Assembly: GCF_002797375.1 (NCBI RefSeq)
Contig: NZ_KZ454941.1
Coordinates: 460,516-524,515 of the forward strand
Direction: 5' to 3'
Length of the DNA: 64,000 nucleotides
Source: Bacillus sp. FJAT-42315
GTDB lineage: Bacteria; Bacillota; Bacilli; Bacillales; Domibacillaceae
This document shows positions 19,388-27,253 of this stretch, piece after piece. The notes beneath the pieces are model-generated. The model was not told where the DNA came from. It saw only the letters and a list, made by a program, of their open reading frames with translations, and ran no database searches. How positions within the stretch are numbered: the stretch's first letter is position 1; every line of letters begins with the position of its first letter. The position numbers and the translations under genes were made by a program.

Positions 19388-20773
19388 ATGGTGGAAATTT
19401 TAAAGCCTCATGAGGAGAAGCAGGATGATTTTGCTTTAGAGAAAGTACCGGTTGAGGGGCGGTCGATGGGATGGTTGAGCATTACCAATGTCACTTTAGG
19501 GGTAGCGACGGCGATGCTATTCATTCAAATGGGGAGTTTAATGGCGATGCAATTTGGGGCAGTCAATGCATTAATCGCCGAAGTATATGCGACAATTGTC
19601 GCTGGAGTACTAGGAATAGGCATTTGTTATTATGCGGCCAAGTCTGGCTTAAACGTCAATTTAATGGCTAGGGGTGGAGGATTTGGCTATTTTGGTGCAT
19701 CGATTACTTCATTAATATATGCGACCAATTTCATCATGTATTGTGCGATTGAAGGGTCGATTATGGCGGCGGCTGTTCATGAATATGTATCTTTCATTCC
19801 GGTTTGGGCTTTAATGGTGTTCTTTGGCTTGATCGTTATCCCGTTGAACTGGTTTGGGATTAAGCAGTTAGACAAGCTACAGAAATGGTCATTGCCGCTA
19901 TTTGTTATTCTACTTGGTGCAGGGTTTTTCCTTGTTTCTAAAAATTCGACTTTTGAAGGAAGTATATGGACGTTCCTTCCAGAAGGAGGAGAGGTTGGCG
20001 GTGCTTCGCTACTGGCTTGTATCGGAATTATGAATGGGCTTGTTGGGATCATGGCGCTGCTTGTGTCTGACTATGCGAGATTTATTAAAAAAGAGGAATT
20101 TAAAATTGGGGTGTTTGCAGTTGGCTTTTTGCCACAGCTTGTTTGTTTCTTAGTGATGGGAAGTATTGGTGTTTGGTTTGGCGTGCAAATGGGTGAAGAG
20201 AATCCTGGTATTTATTTCGTACAAATCCTCGGAATTGGTGGGGCGTTATTTACTATTTTGACGCAATTACGGATTAACATTACTAATTTATATAGCAGCT
20301 CGTTATCATTGGCGAACTTTTTTGAAAACGTCTTCAATTTTAAGCCGAGTCGAAACTTTTGGGTTGTGTTTACATCGATTGTGGCTATCATTTTAATGTT
20401 AGGTGGCGTGTTAAATCATATCGGAAGCTTGCTCACTTTCCAAGGTGTATTTCTTTTATCCTGGGCAGCTGTTTTACTATCAGACGCTATAGTTGTGAAG
20501 AGAATGCTCAAAATTGGACCGAGATATTTTGAGCATCGGCAAGAATATTTATATGCTTGGAATCCAGTCGGTGTTGGCGCGCTCATCATCGCTAGTGTTG
20601 TCGGGTCGATCGCAGCCTTTGGATATATGGGTGTCTTCCTACAAAACATCGCTGCTTTCTTCGCTGCGGTCCTTGCCTTCATCTTAACGGTGGTCCTTGC
20701 TGTCGCCACAAAAGGCAAATACTACAGCAAAAAAACAGCCGAAGACATCGATTCAGATGAATATATAGCTTGA
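19388..20773 (+). CDS. NCS1-family cytosine/purine-type permease
   Basis: 461 aa with about 12 hydrophobic segments. The N-terminal loop plus TM1 (V-E-G-R-S-M-G-W, then ITNVTLGVATAM) and the later LMARGGGFGYFG are typical of the nucleobase:cation-symporter-1 family (CodB-like). Predicted to import a nucleobase or related nitrogen compound across the cytoplasmic membrane. ATG 19388 follows an AAAGGGGGG ribosome site. The sigma-54 promoter and far-upstream palindrome imply control by nitrogen- or substrate-responsive enhancer-binding activation. No catabolic enzyme is adjacent, so the substrate is open. Confidence 0.88.
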   Translation: MVEILKPHEEKQDDFALEKVPVEGRSMGWLSITNVTLGVATAMLFIQMGSLMAMQFGAVNALIAEVYATIVAGVLGIGICYYAAKSGLNVNLMARGGGFGYFGASITSLIYATNFIMYCAIEGSIMAAAVHEYVSFIPVWALMVFFGLIVIPLNWFGIKQLDKLQKWSLPLFVILLGAGFFLVSKNSTFEGSIWTFLPEGGEVGGASLLACIGIMNGLVGIMALLVSDYARFIKKEEFKIGVFAVGFLPQLVCFLVMGSIGVWFGVQMGEENPGIYFVQILGIGGALFTILTQLRINITNLYSSSLSLANFFENVFNFKPSRNFWVVFTSIVAIILMLGGVLNHIGSLLTFQGVFLLSWAAVLLSDAIVVKRMLKIGPRYFEHRQEYLYAWNPVGVGALIIASVVGSIAAFGYMGVFLQNIAAFFAAVLAFILTVVLAVATKGKYYSKKTAEDIDSDEYIA

Positions 20774-20800
20774 GTACCTGTCACTCCCCGATTTTTGTCA
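20774..20800 (+). repeat. Dispersed repeat, copy 8, starting at a stop codon
   Basis: GTACCTGTCACTCCCCG then ATTTTTGTCA, beginning at the base after the permease TGA, same orientation. Confidence 0.85.
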
Positions 20801-20834
20801 AAACCCTGCGGAAAAATGTTCCGCAGGGTTTTGG
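20800..20834 (+). terminator. Terminator-like hairpin after the permease
   Basis: AAAACCCTGCGGAA pairs with TTCCGCAGGGTTTT (14 bp), ending in TTTTGG. The 5' arm begins in the last bases of repeat copy 8. Confidence 0.75.
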
Positions 20835-20963
20835 TCTATGGTTTGATTTTGTTCATATATTGAGAGTGTGGGGAGGTGTTTTATCCCGCAATAACGGGTA
20901 GTAAGATCGATTCCCTACTGATTGAAGTTTCACTCTATTATTTTTAAGAAAGAAGGGATCAAC

Positions 20964-21344
20964 ATGGCTATTAAATTCATCAAGATTTCCGTTGTGTACT
21001 TTGCTTTGGGGGTTTTGCTTGGTTATTATATGTCTATTCAGCACTCTTATGAGTTAACAGGTGTTCATGTGCACTTGCTTTTACTCGGTTGGGTAGCGTT
21101 CATGTTTGCCGGGATTATTTATTATCTATTTCCATCACTTACTTTTGGAAAAATAGCTAAAGCTCACTTTTGGCTTCATAATATTGGCCTTCCTATTATG
21201 ATGATCGCCTTAGCCTTCTTACTCACAACAAAAAACGAAGCTCTCACAGCTTGGGTAGCTATCGGATCCACACTAACCGTACTCGGCATCCTTCTCTTCA
21301 CCTATAACCTACTAACTAACCTAAAAAGCACACCATCAAAATAA
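20964..21344 (+). CDS. Small four-helix membrane protein, haem-copper oxidase subunit I-like
   Basis: 126 aa from ATG 20964, 7 bases after AGAAGGGA (an upstream in-frame extension to 20922 lacks a ribosome site). Four predicted membrane helices. The motif HVHLLLLGW at the start of the second helix and a later H-F-W-L-H-N-I-G resemble haem-ligand regions of cytochrome oxidase / nitric oxide reductase subunit I, and such short proteins are often labelled cbb3 subunit-I-like. With only four helices it cannot be a complete oxidase subunit. Function unknown. Confidence 0.7.
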   Translation: MAIKFIKISVVYFALGVLLGYYMSIQHSYELTGVHVHLLLLGWVAFMFAGIIYYLFPSLTFGKIAKAHFWLHNIGLPIMMIALAFLLTTKNEALTAWVAIGSTLTVLGILLFTYNLLTNLKSTPSK

Positions 21345-21359
21345 GGATAATACCGGGGG

Positions 21360-21392
21360 AGGTGCCCTGTCACTCCCCGGTTTTTGTCGATT
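21360..21392 (+). repeat. Dispersed ~31-bp repeat, copy 9
   Basis: AGGTGCCCTGTCACTCC then CCGGTTTTTGTCGATT; one extra C in the core. Sixteen bases after the stop of the preceding gene and same orientation; it ends at the stop codon of the minus-strand gene at 21393. Confidence 0.88.
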
Positions 21393-21602
21393 CTATTTCT
21401 TTTTAGTTGGCGGCGGATCGATTTTATCGTTTTCGTTGCCCAACAGGAAGAAGGAGATACCACCCGATAAAACGACGGCACTAGCGATGATTAACACGCG
21501 TGTTGTCAAATCAACCATGGCATAATCTTTCGCTAGCATCCATGTGGCTAGAATCCCGACAACAATCATAATTGGCACGGCAAAAGTCATTCTCTTTTTC
21601 AT
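21393..21602 (-). CDS. Small two-helix membrane protein
   Basis: 69 aa with two hydrophobic segments (about 7-25 and 33-54) and a charged tail ending PPPTKKK. The composition is natural for a small Bacillus membrane protein (DUF5325-like in layout, not verified). ATG 21602 lacks a clear ribosome site, so expression is uncertain. It is immediately downstream of the IS605-type element. Confidence 0.55.
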   Translation of the reverse strand: MKKRMTFAVPIMIVVGILATWMLAKDYAMVDLTTRVLIIASAVVLSGGISFFLLGNENDKIDPPPTKKK

Positions 21603-21619
21603 TCTATCTACACTGCTAC

Positions 21620-21800
21620 TAAAACATAGACAAAAGTCTAACCTTAGAATTTTCCTGCTTCTTCGTACCCCATTTCGCTAAACTACGAGCTACTCTGGTT
21701 GATGTAGCACTCCACAGGCGTGATTTCGGGGGTAGCCCCACCTATCATACATCAGTCTATTTAAGTTAAAATGATGTATTCTTTTGCTTGTAAAAGGTTG
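21620..21800 (-). ncRNA. Predicted omega/re-RNA of TnpB
   Basis: In known TnpB systems the guide RNA overlaps the 3' end of tnpB and extends to the right end of the element. Here that places the scaffold over the last codons and the downstream GC-rich segment; the guide would be taken from sequence flanking the right end, near 21600-21640. Inferred from position and local pairing only. Confidence 0.4.
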
Positions 21801-22915
21801 GCCGCTGCGTTCAAATCTCTATTCATGACATGACCACACTTACATGTATAAGTACGATCCGATAGCTTTAAATCCATCTTTTTCTCTCCACAACAAGAGC
21901 ATAATTTCGAAGACGGATAAAACCGATCCACTTGCCTCAGCTCAATGTGTAACTCTTTACATTTCGCTGTGAGCCAAGTTTTAAATGTGTAAAAACATTG
22001 CTGAGCAACGGCTTTTGATAAATGACGATTCTTCATCATCCCTTTTACATTCAAATTCTCTATCGTGATAAAACGTGGCTTGGTTTTCACCACTTGACTT
22101 ACGACAGACTTGACATACTCTAATCGGATATTTGCCAAACGAGCATGAAGCTTTTGAACTCTAAGAATATTTTTGTTTATGTTTGCTCTTTTAGCAACAG
22201 CTTTTTCACCTCTCTTTTTTAAGTTTTCGTATTTGCGTGACAAAGAGCGCTGTTCACGTGTTAATTTCTTTTCTAGCTTTTTTACTCGTATAGAACGGTT
22301 GATGTTTTTATACACCGAACCATTACTGCACACGGCGAAATCTTTGATACCTAAGTCAATGCCCAACCCTTCATATTTAACAGCAGGCTGTTTTCCTTGA
22401 GGCTCTACTTCACATAAAATCGAAACGTAATATCTTCCTGCTTTTTGTGAGACGGTTCCGCTTTTTACAATGGCCTCTTTATGGATGTATCCAAATTCCT
22501 TCAAACGCATCCAACCAAGCGTAGGGATTTTCACTCGATGTCTTTCAACCGTCCAATCCGTTTTATTGTTCTTTGGAAAATAGCATTTCACATCTTGCTT
22601 CTTTTTCTTTTTGAACCGCGGAAATTTCGCTTTCCCTGTGAAAAAATTTCTAAAAGCTTTGTCTGCATTCATAATCGATTGTTTAACCGCTTTACTAGAT
22701 ACCTCTTTAATCCACAAGTCTTTTTCGAGCGTATGAACGTTATTCAGCCATTTGGAAAAGTCGAACCCACTCATAAACGAACCATCTTTTTCATACACTT
22801 CTTTGTTCTTCGCTAGATAAAAATTATACACGTATCGACAAACGCCGATCGTTTGGTGTATTTTCGTTTGCTGCTTGGTTGTCGGCTGAATCTCTATCAA
22901 ATAGGCTTTCTTCAT
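21761..22915 (-). CDS. tnpB: TnpB, RNA-guided endonuclease of the IS605 OrfB family
   Basis: 384 aa. An N-terminal helix-turn-helix_16-type region (M-K-K-A-Y-L-I-E-I-Q-P-T) is followed by a RuvC-like nuclease with all acidic positions intact: Asp in GLGIDLGIKDFA, Glu in FITIENLNV, Asp in CGHVMNRDLNAAANL. A four-cysteine zinc ribbon (CSCCGEKK... C-K-C-G) is present. In this family the protein cuts DNA matching its guide RNA next to a target-adjacent motif and promotes retention of the element. Full length suggests activity. ATG 22915 follows GGTGGTGAG, and TATAAT (complement near 22940) is a likely promoter. Confidence 0.93.
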   Translation of the reverse strand: MKKAYLIEIQPTTKQQTKIHQTIGVCRYVYNFYLAKNKEVYEKDGSFMSGFDFSKWLNNVHTLEKDLWIKEVSSKAVKQSIMNADKAFRNFFTGKAKFPRFKKKKKQDVKCYFPKNNKTDWTVERHRVKIPTLGWMRLKEFGYIHKEAIVKSGTVSQKAGRYYVSILCEVEPQGKQPAVKYEGLGIDLGIKDFAVCSNGSVYKNINRSIRVKKLEKKLTREQRSLSRKYENLKKRGEKAVAKRANINKNILRVQKLHARLANIRLEYVKSVVSQVVKTKPRFITIENLNVKGMMKNRHLSKAVAQQCFYTFKTWLTAKCKELHIELRQVDRFYPSSKLCSCCGEKKMDLKLSDRTYTCKCGHVMNRDLNAAANLLQAKEYIILT

Positions 22916-22979
22916 TTACTCACCACCTTACATTCATTATACTATATAACCGATATTGATTGGGATAAATTAACATTAG

Positions 22980-23140
22980 TTGTATAGTATCTATGATGAT
23001 GATGAGAAAACAAGGAGTCCTATCCGTAGCGCCATTGATCATGAATGACTTAAGCAATGGAGAGAATACTCTAAAGGAATAGGAATACCTATTTCGAAAT
23101 CATTGAATTAGGTGATCGCGATGCGACTAGAAACAATTTA
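22980..23140 (+). pseudogene. Decayed small reading frame with two stops
   Basis: Reading frame at 22983-23128 gives Y-D-D-D-E-K-T-R-S-P-I-R-S-A-I-D-H-E, stop, LKQWREYSKGIGIPISKSLN, stop, VIAMRLETI, stop. The natural-looking composition through two stops suggests a broken small gene. The family is not recognised. It sits next to the left end of the TnpB element. Confidence 0.3.
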
Positions 23141-23205
23141 AGACTAACTGTTTTTTAGAGTATTTGTCCATATTTGTACTTGATTATCTATGTTTTTGAT
23201 ATAGG

Positions 23206-23238
23206 AGGTGCCTGTCACTCCTCAATTTTTGTCGAAAT
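23206..23238 (+). repeat. Dispersed ~31-bp repeat, copy 10
   Basis: AGGTGCCTGTCACTCCTC then AATTTTTGTCGAAAT, in noncoding sequence. Confidence 0.88.
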
Positions 23239-23260
23239 AATTTTTCCTTGCTAAAAAGGG

Positions 23261-23280
23261 TTTGACATAAGGGTGTCAAA
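23261..23280. promoter_or_regulatory. Operator-like palindrome overlapping a -35 box
   Basis: TTTGACA-TAAGGG-TGTCAAA is a perfect 7-bp inverted repeat that contains a consensus TTGACA. The -10 region downstream is poor (TGAATT). A dimeric repressor or activator site is plausible. Confidence 0.4.
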
Positions 23281-23339
23281 TATGTGAATTGTGGGTCGCT
23301 TTGGCTCACATTTTGTTCTATTAAAGGAGGTTACTCGCA

Positions 23340-23499
23340 TTGCTTCTTCATTTACTGCCACTGCCCGTTGCCTGCATTACTCAATCCCCCTTATATGAAT
23401 ATTGCTTCTCTACTAGAAGATTACCGAGGCACGCCGGAGGAAAAAAAGCTCCAATATTGCGAAACGATCAGCGAAAAAGCATTTTCTCTTTCTAATTAA
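23340..23499 (+). other. Short coding-like region, possibly frameshifted remnant
   Basis: A strong AAAGGAGG (23323-23330) precedes this stretch. The ATG at 23395 opens 34 natural-looking codons (MNIASLLEDYRGTPEEK...). The TTG at 23340, better placed for the ribosome site, reads a different frame of 51 codons with unnatural composition. This pattern suggests a small gene broken by a frameshift. No family recognised. Confidence 0.3.
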
Positions 23500-23529
23500 A
23501 AAAAGAAGCCTCTTACATATGAGGCTTCC
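23498..23529 (-). terminator. Terminator of murB
   Basis: GAAGCCTC pairs with GAGGCTTC; on the minus strand it is followed by seven T. Confidence 0.8.
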
Positions 23530-23540
23530 TTTGCGACAGA

Positions 23541-23567
23541 GGGACAAGGGACCTGTCCCTCCGTCCC
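23541..23567 (+). repeat. GGGACA-type palindromic repeat, copy B
   Basis: GGGACAAGGGACC then TGTCCCTCCGTCCC; AGGGACA and TGTCCCT form an inverted repeat. Nearly identical to 19088-19115. It lies just past the murB stop. Confidence 0.7.
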
Positions 23568-23569
23568 AC

Positions 23570-24487
23570 TTATTCTTCACCGATAATCTTTACTTCTCGT
23601 TCTAATTCTACATTGAATTTTTCCTTGACTGTTTTTTGGACATGTTTGATCAAGGTAATGTAGTCCGTCGCTGTGGCGTTGTCGATGTTGACGATGAAGC
23701 CAGCATGCTTTGTTGACACTTCGGCGCCACCAATTCTTGTTCCTTGCAAGCCGCTATCTTGGATCAGCTTACCGGCATAGTATCCAGGTGGGCGCTTAAA
23801 GACGCTCCCGCAAGATGGATATTCAAGCGGCTGCATCGTTTCTCGTCGGTTCGTTAAGTCATCCATCACCGCTTTGATCTCGTCATAGTTTCCAGGCTTC
23901 AATTTAAAGCCTGCTTCAAGCACAATGTATCCATTCGTTGGAATATTGCTTGTGCGATACGATAAATCCAAATCTGCTGCCGCAAGCTTTAACAGTTCAC
24001 CTTCGCGGTTAACGATGATCGCATAGTCAAGAACATCTTTAATTTCTCCACCGTACGCTCCTGCGTTCATAAATAAGGCGCCACCAACTGAGCCGGGAAT
24101 ACCGCAAGCAAATTCTAGTCCGGTTAACTTGGCCTTCAACGCTTCTCTGGAGGCTTCAATAATCGCCGCCCCACTTTGAGCAACAAGCATATCATCCTCT
24201 GAAACATAAATCTTGTGTAAAAACTCCAAATTAATGACAATACCGCGAATGCCGCCATCTCGGACAATTAAATTTGATCCATTACCGAGCAGTGTTAGCG
24301 GGATCTCGTTCTCGTTAGCAAATTTGACGACTTGTTGCACCTCTTCATATGTTGATGGTGTGACGAACAAATCCGCCTTGCCACCTAATCTTGTGTACGT
24401 ATGACTTTTTAAATATTCATCAAGGTGAACATGTTCTTTATTCACCACAGTTTGTAATTTATCGTAAAATTGACGATAATCAGTCAC
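23570..24487 (-). CDS. murB: UDP-N-acetylenolpyruvoylglucosamine reductase MurB
   Basis: Reduces UDP-GlcNAc-enolpyruvate to UDP-MurNAc with NADPH and FAD in the cytoplasm, an essential step of peptidoglycan precursor synthesis. FAD-domain motifs are [14 protein letters not shown] and [19 protein letters not shown]. The catalytic region has [11 protein letters not shown] with the Ser proton donor, followed by [13 protein letters not shown] and H-A-G-F-I-V-N. About 305 aa, normal for type IIa enzymes. GTG at 24487 is preferred because AAAGGA lies 9 bases upstream; the ATG at 24496 abuts that site. A stand-alone gene, not in the dcw cluster. Confidence 0.94.
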   Translation of the reverse strand: MTDYRQFYDKLQTVVNKEHVHLDEYLKSHTYTRLGGKADLFVTPSTYEEVQQVVKFANENEIPLTLLGNGSNLIVRDGGIRGIVINLEFLHKIYVSEDDMLVAQSGAAIIEASREALKAKLTGLEFACGIPGSVGGALFMNAGAYGGEIKDVLDYAIIVNREGELLKLAAADLDLSYRTSNIPTNGYIVLEAGFKLKPGNYDEIKAVMDDLTNRRETMQPLEYPSCGSVFKRPPGYYAGKLIQDSGLQGTRIGGAEVSTKHAGFIVNIDNATATDYITLIKHVQKTVKEKFNVELEREVKIIGEE

Positions 24488-24621
24488 TTTGATCATTCCT
24501 TTTCACATTTTCACTATAATGAATTATAGCAGTTTTTTTATTAAAGTATGATGATTTTGCTAAAGCATTTCAACTTTTAGGGAAAAAATATTGTCAGAAA
24601 TGAAAAAAGAGGGTGTTGTTG

Positions 24622-25080
24622 ATGAAAATATTAATTGATGCCGATGGGTGTCCTGTGGTCGATGAAACGTGCAAGGTGGCGAAGTATTTTGATCTTCCAG
24701 TGCTGATTTTTTGTGATACCGCTCATAATATGACACGTGACGGAGCAGAAACGGTTACCGTATCAAAAGGAGCAGATGCGGTTGATTTTGTGCTCGTCAA
24801 CCGGGTGGAAAAAGGGGATCTTGTCGTGACACAGGACTACGGATTGGCCGCGATGGTGCTGGCTAAAAAAGGAGCGGCGATTGACCAAAATGGTCGAAGT
24901 TATACAGCAGACAATATTGACCAACTGCTACATAGCCGACACACAGCGAAGAAAATTCGTCAAGCAGGCGGTCGACTGAAGGGACCAAGAAAGAGAAAAA
25001 AAGCAGACAACGAGATCTTCGAGAAGCAGTTAGCTGCCTGGTGTGAGCAACAACATGGACCAATCAATGAACACAACTAA
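24622..25080 (+). CDS. yqxD: YqxD/YaiI family protein (DUF188, UPF0178)
   Basis: 152 aa from ATG 24622, which follows GAGGGTG by 6 bases (an in-frame TTG at 24613 is less likely). N-terminal ILIDADGCPV, central G-A-D-A-V-D-F-V-L-V, and TQDYGLAAMVLAKKGA are diagnostic for DUF188. The acidic residues resemble a PIN-like nuclease fold, but the function is unproven in the family. The tail (GPRKRKKAD) is basic, which would suit nucleic-acid contact. Confidence 0.9.
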   Translation: MKILIDADGCPVVDETCKVAKYFDLPVLIFCDTAHNMTRDGAETVTVSKGADAVDFVLVNRVEKGDLVVTQDYGLAAMVLAKKGAAIDQNGRSYTADNIDQLLHSRHTAKKIRQAGGRLKGPRKRKKADNEIFEKQLAAWCEQQHGPINEHN

Positions 25081-25087
25081 ACAAACG

Positions 25088-25126
25088 AAAAGCCGCAAGA
25101 TTGATTGATAATCTTGTGGCTTTTTG
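25088..25126 (+). terminator. Terminator of yqxD
   Basis: AAAAGCCGCAAGATT pairs with AATCTTGTGGCTTTT, with one G-U, then T. Confidence 0.85.
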
Positions 25127-25129
25127 TGT

Positions 25130-25159
25130 TTCGACAAAACTCGGGGAGTGACAGGCACC
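25130..25159 (-). repeat. Dispersed ~31-bp repeat, copy 11
   Basis: On the plus strand TTCGACAAAACTCGGGG then AGTGACAGGCACC. Directly follows the yqxD terminator. Confidence 0.88.
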
Positions 25160-25192
25160 CCCCGAAAAGATTGTGTTTACAAAAAAGAGGGT

Positions 25193-25220
25193 GTTCTATA
25201 TAATATTCTTTATAGAGAAC
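25193..25220. promoter_or_regulatory. SinR-like inverted operator upstream of the first EPS block
   Basis: GTTCTAT (25193-25199) and, inverted, GTTCTCT (complement 25214-25220) enclose an AT-rich spacer. The second half is a perfect match to the SinR half-site GTTCTYT and the first differs at one base. About 190 bases upstream of the dehydratase gene. A TATAAT-like sequence lies within the spacer region, so repression by promoter occlusion is plausible. Confidence 0.45.
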
Positions 25221-25358
25221 GATTTGTTTGTTATATTGAACGTTGTGTGTGGGATTTCCTGTGCTTTTTAGAATATTGGAATAGCTGACCATCTGTTTTT
25301 ATGATGCTAGAGAACAGTAATTTGCTCATAAGCTTTAAGGTGTCTTTCCTATTTTTTG

Positions 25359-25389
25359 TTCGACAAAACTCGGGGAGTGACAGGTACCT
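25359..25389 (-). repeat. Dispersed ~31-bp repeat, copy 12, abutting a ribosome site
   Basis: On the plus strand TTCGACAAAACTCGGGG then AGTGACAGGTACCT, ending 3 bases before the AAAGGAGGGG ribosome site of the dehydratase gene. Confidence 0.88.
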
Positions 25390-25407
25390 AAAAAGGAGGG
25401 GAGTTGT

Positions 25408-27234
25408 ATGGTTTATCAAAGGCGAGTGACGGCGTTGGTGTTCATGGATGTGTTGTTGGTGTTTGTGGCAGTGGTGTTCGGGCAGCTGGTGGTTGGAGGT
25501 CTACTAGAGTTTGATAACTTATCTACTTTGGTGATCATTGCTGGTTTGGTGTGCAGTTATCAAGTGTTTGCTTTGAAAAGTCATTTGTATAAGAAGGCGT
25601 GGTCCTTTGCTAGTATTAGAGAGTTAATTGTTCTGTTGCAGGCGATTACTTTATCTGTGATTAGCATAATGACCATTGATTTCATCATGACGCAACAAGT
25701 AAATCCGCGGCTGTATGTCGTGATTTGGATGGCACTGATGCTGTTCATCGGCGGCTCGCGATTTTCTATCCGGGTGTTGCGGGATAGAGTCCTCTTGACA
25801 GATAAAAGTAAAAAACGAACGTTAATTGTTGGAGCTGGAGCAGCTGGTGTGATGGTCGTTCGCCAATTACAGAGAGAAGCTGACATTGAATTACTGCCAG
25901 TGGCTTTCGTAGATGATGATCAAAGAAAGCATCGACTGGAAATATTGGGTGTTCCTGTAGTGGGAAGCATCGCCGACATTGAAAAAATCGTTCGAGCTTA
26001 TGACATTGAACATATTATTATTGCGATTCCCTCTCTTAATAAAAAAGAGATCAATTCCATTTATCAAACGTGCTCGCAAACAAATAGAAAAACGCAAATT
26101 ATTCCCAAAATAGAAGATCTCATTCTCGGAAAGCTCTCTGTTCATCAATGGCAAGACGTTCGTCCAGAGGATTTGTTAGCACGGGAACCGATAGAGTTAG
26201 CGACGGATCATATTACAGAAACGATTAACCAAAAGGTCGTGCTCGTCACCGGAGCAGGTGGGTCGATTGGTTCGGAGATTTGCCGCCAAATTGCTCATTT
26301 CAATCCTGCTCAGTTGATTCTACTCGGGCATGGTGAAAATAGCATTTACACGATCGAGATGGAGCTGAAGGGAAAATGCAAAGGAGCTATACATATTATT
26401 CCTGTTATAGCAGACATTCAAGATCGAGAACGTATGTTACAAGTGATGAAACGATATAAGCCAAACATCATTTATCACGCAGCGGCTCATAAGCACGTTC
26501 CTTTAATGGAAGAAAATCCGCATGAAGCTGTCAAAAATAATATTATCGGAACAAAAAACGTTGCAGAGGCTGCCGCCAAATACGGAGTGGAAAGCTTTGT
26601 AATGGTGTCAACGGATAAAGCCGTCAATCCAACGAGTGTAATGGGCGCAACAAAACGAGTAGCCGAAATGATTGTGCAAAATATGAATGGCCGGGCGCAG
26701 ACAAAATTTGTAGCGGTGCGATTTGGAAATGTTCTTGGCAGTCGCGGAAGTGTGATCCCTTTGTTTAAGAAGCAGATTGAACAAGGTGGGCCTGTAACAG
26801 TCACTCATCCTGAAATGGAGCGTTATTTTATGACAATCCCCGAAGCGTCTCGGCTTGTGATTCAAGCGGGGACATTAGCGAACGGGGGAGAGATTTTTGT
26901 ATTAGATATGGGCGAACCAGTTAAAATTGTTGACCTAGCAAAAAACTTAATTAAATTATCGGGCTTCACTATGGAAGAGATCAGCATTCAATTTACCGGA
27001 ATCCGACCGGGAGAGAAGCTGTATGAAGAACTGCTCAACGACAATGAAGTTCACGAACAACAAATTCATCCAAAAATTCATATCGGAAAAGCAGTGATGC
27101 AAGATCTAGAAGCTGTCGATTATTTGTTAGCTGGATTTATGACGATGGATGGTCATACACTCGCTCATCTATTATTAGATATTGCTCATCATCGGACGGT
27201 GATTTCTCAGAAGCCAGTAGCTATTAATACTTAA
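25408..27234 (+). CDS. epsC: Membrane-bound UDP-GlcNAc 4,6-dehydratase (EpsC/PglF/CapD family)
   Basis: 608 aa, the length of the long membrane-anchored class. Four TM helices (about 8-115), a first Rossmann domain (TLIVGAGAAGVMVVRQL), then the catalytic SDR domain with VTGAGGSIGSEICRQI. The active site is STDKAVNPTSVMGATKR, where Met replaces the classical Tyr as in PglF-type enzymes. Predicted to turn UDP-GlcNAc into UDP-2-acetamido-2,6-dideoxy-4-keto-glucose, the substrate of the aminotransferase that follows 19 bases later. ATG 25408 follows AAAGGAGGGG. First gene of the first EPS block. Confidence 0.92.
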   Translation: MVYQRRVTALVFMDVLLVFVAVVFGQLVVGGLLEFDNLSTLVIIAGLVCSYQVFALKSHLYKKAWSFASIRELIVLLQAITLSVISIMTIDFIMTQQVNPRLYVVIWMALMLFIGGSRFSIRVLRDRVLLTDKSKKRTLIVGAGAAGVMVVRQLQREADIELLPVAFVDDDQRKHRLEILGVPVVGSIADIEKIVRAYDIEHIIIAIPSLNKKEINSIYQTCSQTNRKTQIIPKIEDLILGKLSVHQWQDVRPEDLLAREPIELATDHITETINQKVVLVTGAGGSIGSEICRQIAHFNPAQLILLGHGENSIYTIEMELKGKCKGAIHIIPVIADIQDRERMLQVMKRYKPNIIYHAAAHKHVPLMEENPHEAVKNNIIGTKNVAEAAAKYGVESFVMVSTDKAVNPTSVMGATKRVAEMIVQNMNGRAQTKFVAVRFGNVLGSRGSVIPLFKKQIEQGGPVTVTHPEMERYFMTIPEASRLVIQAGTLANGGEIFVLDMGEPVKIVDLAKNLIKLSGFTMEEISIQFTGIRPGEKLYEELLNDNEVHEQQIHPKIHIGKAVMQDLEAVDYLLAGFMTMDGHTLAHLLLDIAHHRTVISQKPVAINT

Positions 27235-27253
27235 AAATGAGGTGTATCACAAA

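Larger units (their letters stand above)
21615..22990 (-). mobile_element. TnpB-only IS200/IS605-type element (boundaries approximate)
   Basis: Contains tnpB and a ~140-base structured 3' flank but no tnpA. The 3' flank (21620-21760) has GC-rich paired stretches (GGTGGGGCTACCCCC on the minus strand) and a small hairpin TAGAC-TTTT-GTCTA at about 21632-21646, as expected for an IS605 right end and its guide RNA. Neither end can be fixed by eye. Confidence 0.6.
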
